Below are positions 6,763-7,940 of a stretch of 7,940 nt of DNA, piece by piece. Position numbers and translations under genes: made by a program. The notes under the pieces are model-generated. The model ran no database searches. It was given only the letters and a program-made list of their open reading frames with translations, and had not been told where the DNA came from. The DNA is from PVC group bacterium. Its GTDB lineage: Bacteria; Verrucomicrobiota; Kiritimatiellia; CAIKKV01; PXCX01. Location of the stretch: NCBI GenBank assembly GCA_003565195.1, contig PXCX01000269.1, positions 1-7,940 of the forward strand, written 5' to 3'. Each line of letters starts with the position of its first letter. The stretch's first letter is position 1.

Positions 6763-7666
6763 TTACCATCATCCCCTGATCTGGCTGACACTGAGCGTGC
6801 TCGCGCTCGGCTTATCGGCTGGCGCCGCTTGGCGCACTGTCACGGCGCTCCACGTGGCCGTGATTCCGGCAAGCGCGGATACGTCAGCGCAACCAATGCC
6901 AAACCCTTCAGCGGCAGCCCGGTTGACCCTGCCGGAGGACGTCGCCGTTTTTCAGGTGGCACCTGGAGAGCGCGAGCTTGATCCGGCGGATCGACTGGCA
7001 GACCGATTTCGTTTGGCGGGCACTTTTTTCATGCTATCGGCGGATCTGCAGCCCTCCACCCGCAAGGCGGTTCTGGTTGACGGCGTTTCCGGTGCCGACC
7101 ATATTGTGCAGGAGGGCGATATCCTCGACAACCTCACGGTAGTCAACGTGGCCCATGATCACGTCATTATGGAAGCCGGCGAAACACGTGCGATCCTGGC
7201 TTTGGGGGCGGGTCCCGGCACAGGAATGTTCGATGATGCCGACCCGCTGGACTTGGCCCGGCAGGACACCGACGACGATGCATCCGCCCAAAACGAAAAC
7301 CCGTTCGGCGATCAAATTGACGATCATCGCTGGGTATTCCAGCGCGATCGTTTGATCGACTATTACAAGGAGGTCATGCAATCTCCGCAGCGCTTGAAGC
7401 AGGTTTTCGACTCAATGGAACCGTTATATGATCAGGATCGCAGAATCACCGGTTACTCCTTGAACATCAAGGGCGAGGCGGATTTCTTCGAAGCCGTCGG
7501 CCTGCGGGAAGGCGACGTGGTGCGCCATGTCAACAGCATGGCGATGAGCAGTCGCCTGCGCGCGGAATTCCTGATCCGCGAATTTGTTCATGACCGGCTC
7601 AACGTCTTCGTCCTTGATGTCGAGCGCGAAGGTACACCGGAACAATTGATTTACGAAATCCGCTAG
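6743..7666 (+). CDS. gspC: GspC-like type II secretion protein with HR and PDZ domains
   Basis: GspC is the bitopic inner-membrane protein that connects the T2SS assembly platform to the secretin GspD. The 307-residue product has a short N-terminus, one membrane segment at about 11-32, and a proline/alanine-rich linker. An HR-type beta domain follows at about 88-155 (FRLAGTFFML, KAVLVDG, VQEGDILDNLTVVNV, VIMEAG), then an acidic linker at 163-193 rich in Asp. A C-terminal PDZ domain lies at about 232-300 (ITGYSLNIKGE, FFEAVGLREGDVVRHVNSM, LNVFVLDVEREG). This order is typical of GspC, which is usually a little shorter. The ATG at 6743 is the only sensible start: an in-frame TGA lies at 6725, and later ATG/GTG/TTG codons fall in or beyond the membrane segment. 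That start lies inside rnpB and has no clear Shine-Dalgarno sequence. gspD is not visible. A stand-alone PDZ membrane protein derived from GspC is possible. Confidence 0.82.
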   Translation: MAPVFRPYHHPLIWLTLSVLALGLSAGAAWRTVTALHVAVIPASADTSAQPMPNPSAAARLTLPEDVAVFQVAPGERELDPADRLADRFRLAGTFFMLSADLQPSTRKAVLVDGVSGADHIVQEGDILDNLTVVNVAHDHVIMEAGETRAILALGAGPGTGMFDDADPLDLARQDTDDDASAQNENPFGDQIDDHRWVFQRDRLIDYYKEVMQSPQRLKQVFDSMEPLYDQDRRITGYSLNIKGEADFFEAVGLREGDVVRHVNSMAMSSRLRAEFLIREFVHDRLNVFVLDVEREGTPEQLIYEIR

Positions 7667-7675
7667 CCGGCTAGC
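7662..7675. repeat. 14-bp perfect palindrome over the gspC stop codon
   Basis: GCTAGCCGGCTAGC is its own reverse complement and contains the TAG stop of the GspC-like gene (7664-7666). As RNA it could fold as a 5-bp stem with a CCGG loop, too weak and without a T tract for an intrinsic terminator. It could equally be a protein-binding palindrome or chance. Confidence 0.5.
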
Positions 7676-7696
7676 CCGAATGACGAAATAACCACA

Positions 7697-7745
7697 TGTC
7701 ACGGCGTAGCGCGAAGCGCGAAGACGGACGTGTCGCGGCGTAGCG
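7697..7745. repeat. Direct repeat with 34-nt period
   Basis: TGTCACGGCGTAGCG (7697-7711) recurs as TGTCGCGGCGTAGCG (7731-7745), a 15-mer with one mismatch, spaced 34 nt start to start. Between them GCGCGAA is duplicated in tandem (7709-7715 and 7716-7722). The array abuts the heptad repeat that begins at 7746. It is intergenic and not visibly coding. Confidence 0.65.
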
Positions 7746-7785
7746 CTGAACTCTGAACTCCGAACTCTGAACACCCCATCCGAAA
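7746..7785. repeat. Intergenic heptad repeat, right copy
   Basis: This is the second copy of the 40-nt element at 58-97, in the same orientation, 39 of 40 bases identical: four CYGAACW heptads (7746-7773) and the tail CCCCATCCGAAA (7774-7785). The flanking sequence differs from the left copy immediately on both sides, so the shared unit is well delimited. The hairpin arm that follows the left copy is absent here. Confidence 0.8.
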
Positions 7786-7813
7786 AGGTCATGCAGCGGA
7801 AACAGGCAATGTA

Positions 7814-7849
7814 GCCGCGCCTGGTAAGGCGTGGCGAGGAAGGCCAGGC
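7814..7849 (+). other. Two overlapping, mutually exclusive hairpins
   Basis: GCCGCGCC (7814-7821) can pair with GGCGTGGC (7828-7835) over 8 bp with one G-U and a 6-nt loop. Alternatively GCCTGG (7819-7824) can pair with CCAGGC (7844-7849) over 6 bp. The arms overlap, so only one can form. Neither is followed by a T tract. The pair lies upstream of the possible gene start at 7871; an attenuator-like role is speculation. Confidence 0.35.
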
Positions 7850-7870
7850 AGATGAAAAGGGCACAACAAC

Positions 7871-7940
7871 GTGGAAACCTCTGAACTTGCGCGCTCCATC
7901 TTCCGTCCTTTGGCGGCCACCGCTTATCAGCGGCGGCTAC
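7871..7940 (+). CDS. Possible start of a gene running off the window (partial)
   Basis: A GTG at 7871 opens a frame that stays open for 23 codons to the window edge, encoding METSELARSIFRPLAATAY and onward. AAAAGGG (7855-7861) lies 9 nt upstream as a possible ribosome binding site, and an in-frame TGA at 7853-7855 bounds the frame. The residue mix is protein-like, but the stretch is too short to name. If gspC starts a type II secretion operon, a T2SS gene would be expected here; nothing in these residues confirms that. An imperfect hairpin at 7916-7937 lies within it. Confidence 0.3.
   Translation, partial: METSELARSIFRPLAATAYQRRL

Noticed and set aside
7424..7864. 146-residue minus-strand open frame across the gspC PDZ region and repeats
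   Set aside because: It is antisense to a domain-supported gene and continues through intergenic repeats, so chance is the better explanation.

Overview
The window reads as chromosomal DNA of a diderm (Gram-negative type) bacterium with moderately high GC. It encodes an outer-membrane Omp85 protein (TamA), its inner-membrane partner TamB, and a type II secretion GspC-like protein, all of which presuppose two membranes. The taxon cannot be fixed from the sequence alone. TamA and TamB look like the proteobacterial pair. The zinc-ribbon coiled-coil gene next to rnpB is an arrangement I associate, from memory, with Desulfobacterota-like genomes. The heptad-type intergenic repeats recall, also from memory, genomes of the Kiritimatiellota/Verrucomicrobiota group. 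I see no sign of phage, plasmid, IS or CRISPR.

Layout. Positions 1-128 hold a possible end of a plus-strand gene, a heptad repeat and a small hairpin. Positions 129-5431 hold tamB and tamA on the minus strand; tamA is upstream and the two genes overlap by the 4 nt ATGA. A roughly 170-bp gap (5432-5599) separates tamA from a plus-strand gene and contains a convincing minus-strand promoter and a plausible plus-strand promoter, back to back. The plus strand then carries a C4 zinc-ribbon/coiled-coil protein (5600-6316), the RNase P RNA rnpB (about 6384-6762) and a GspC-like protein (6743-7666). The last 270 bp are repeat- and hairpin-rich, with at most the first codons of another gene at the edge.

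How the genes relate. TamA (outer-membrane barrel with POTRA domains) and TamB (periplasm-spanning beta-helical protein anchored in the inner membrane) act together in outer-membrane assembly and envelope lipid homeostasis, and translational coupling fits that. The zinc-ribbon protein and rnpB may share transcription. GspC would normally link the inner-membrane T2SS platform to the secretin, but gspD is not visible here.

Most notable points: (1) the only plausible start codon of the GspC-like gene lies inside the conserved 3' end of rnpB; (2) this RNase P RNA lacks helix P18 by a clean-looking deletion; (3) a 40-nt heptad repeat occurs, with one mismatch, near both ends of the window. No clearly new multi-gene system is visible; the genes belong to known families.
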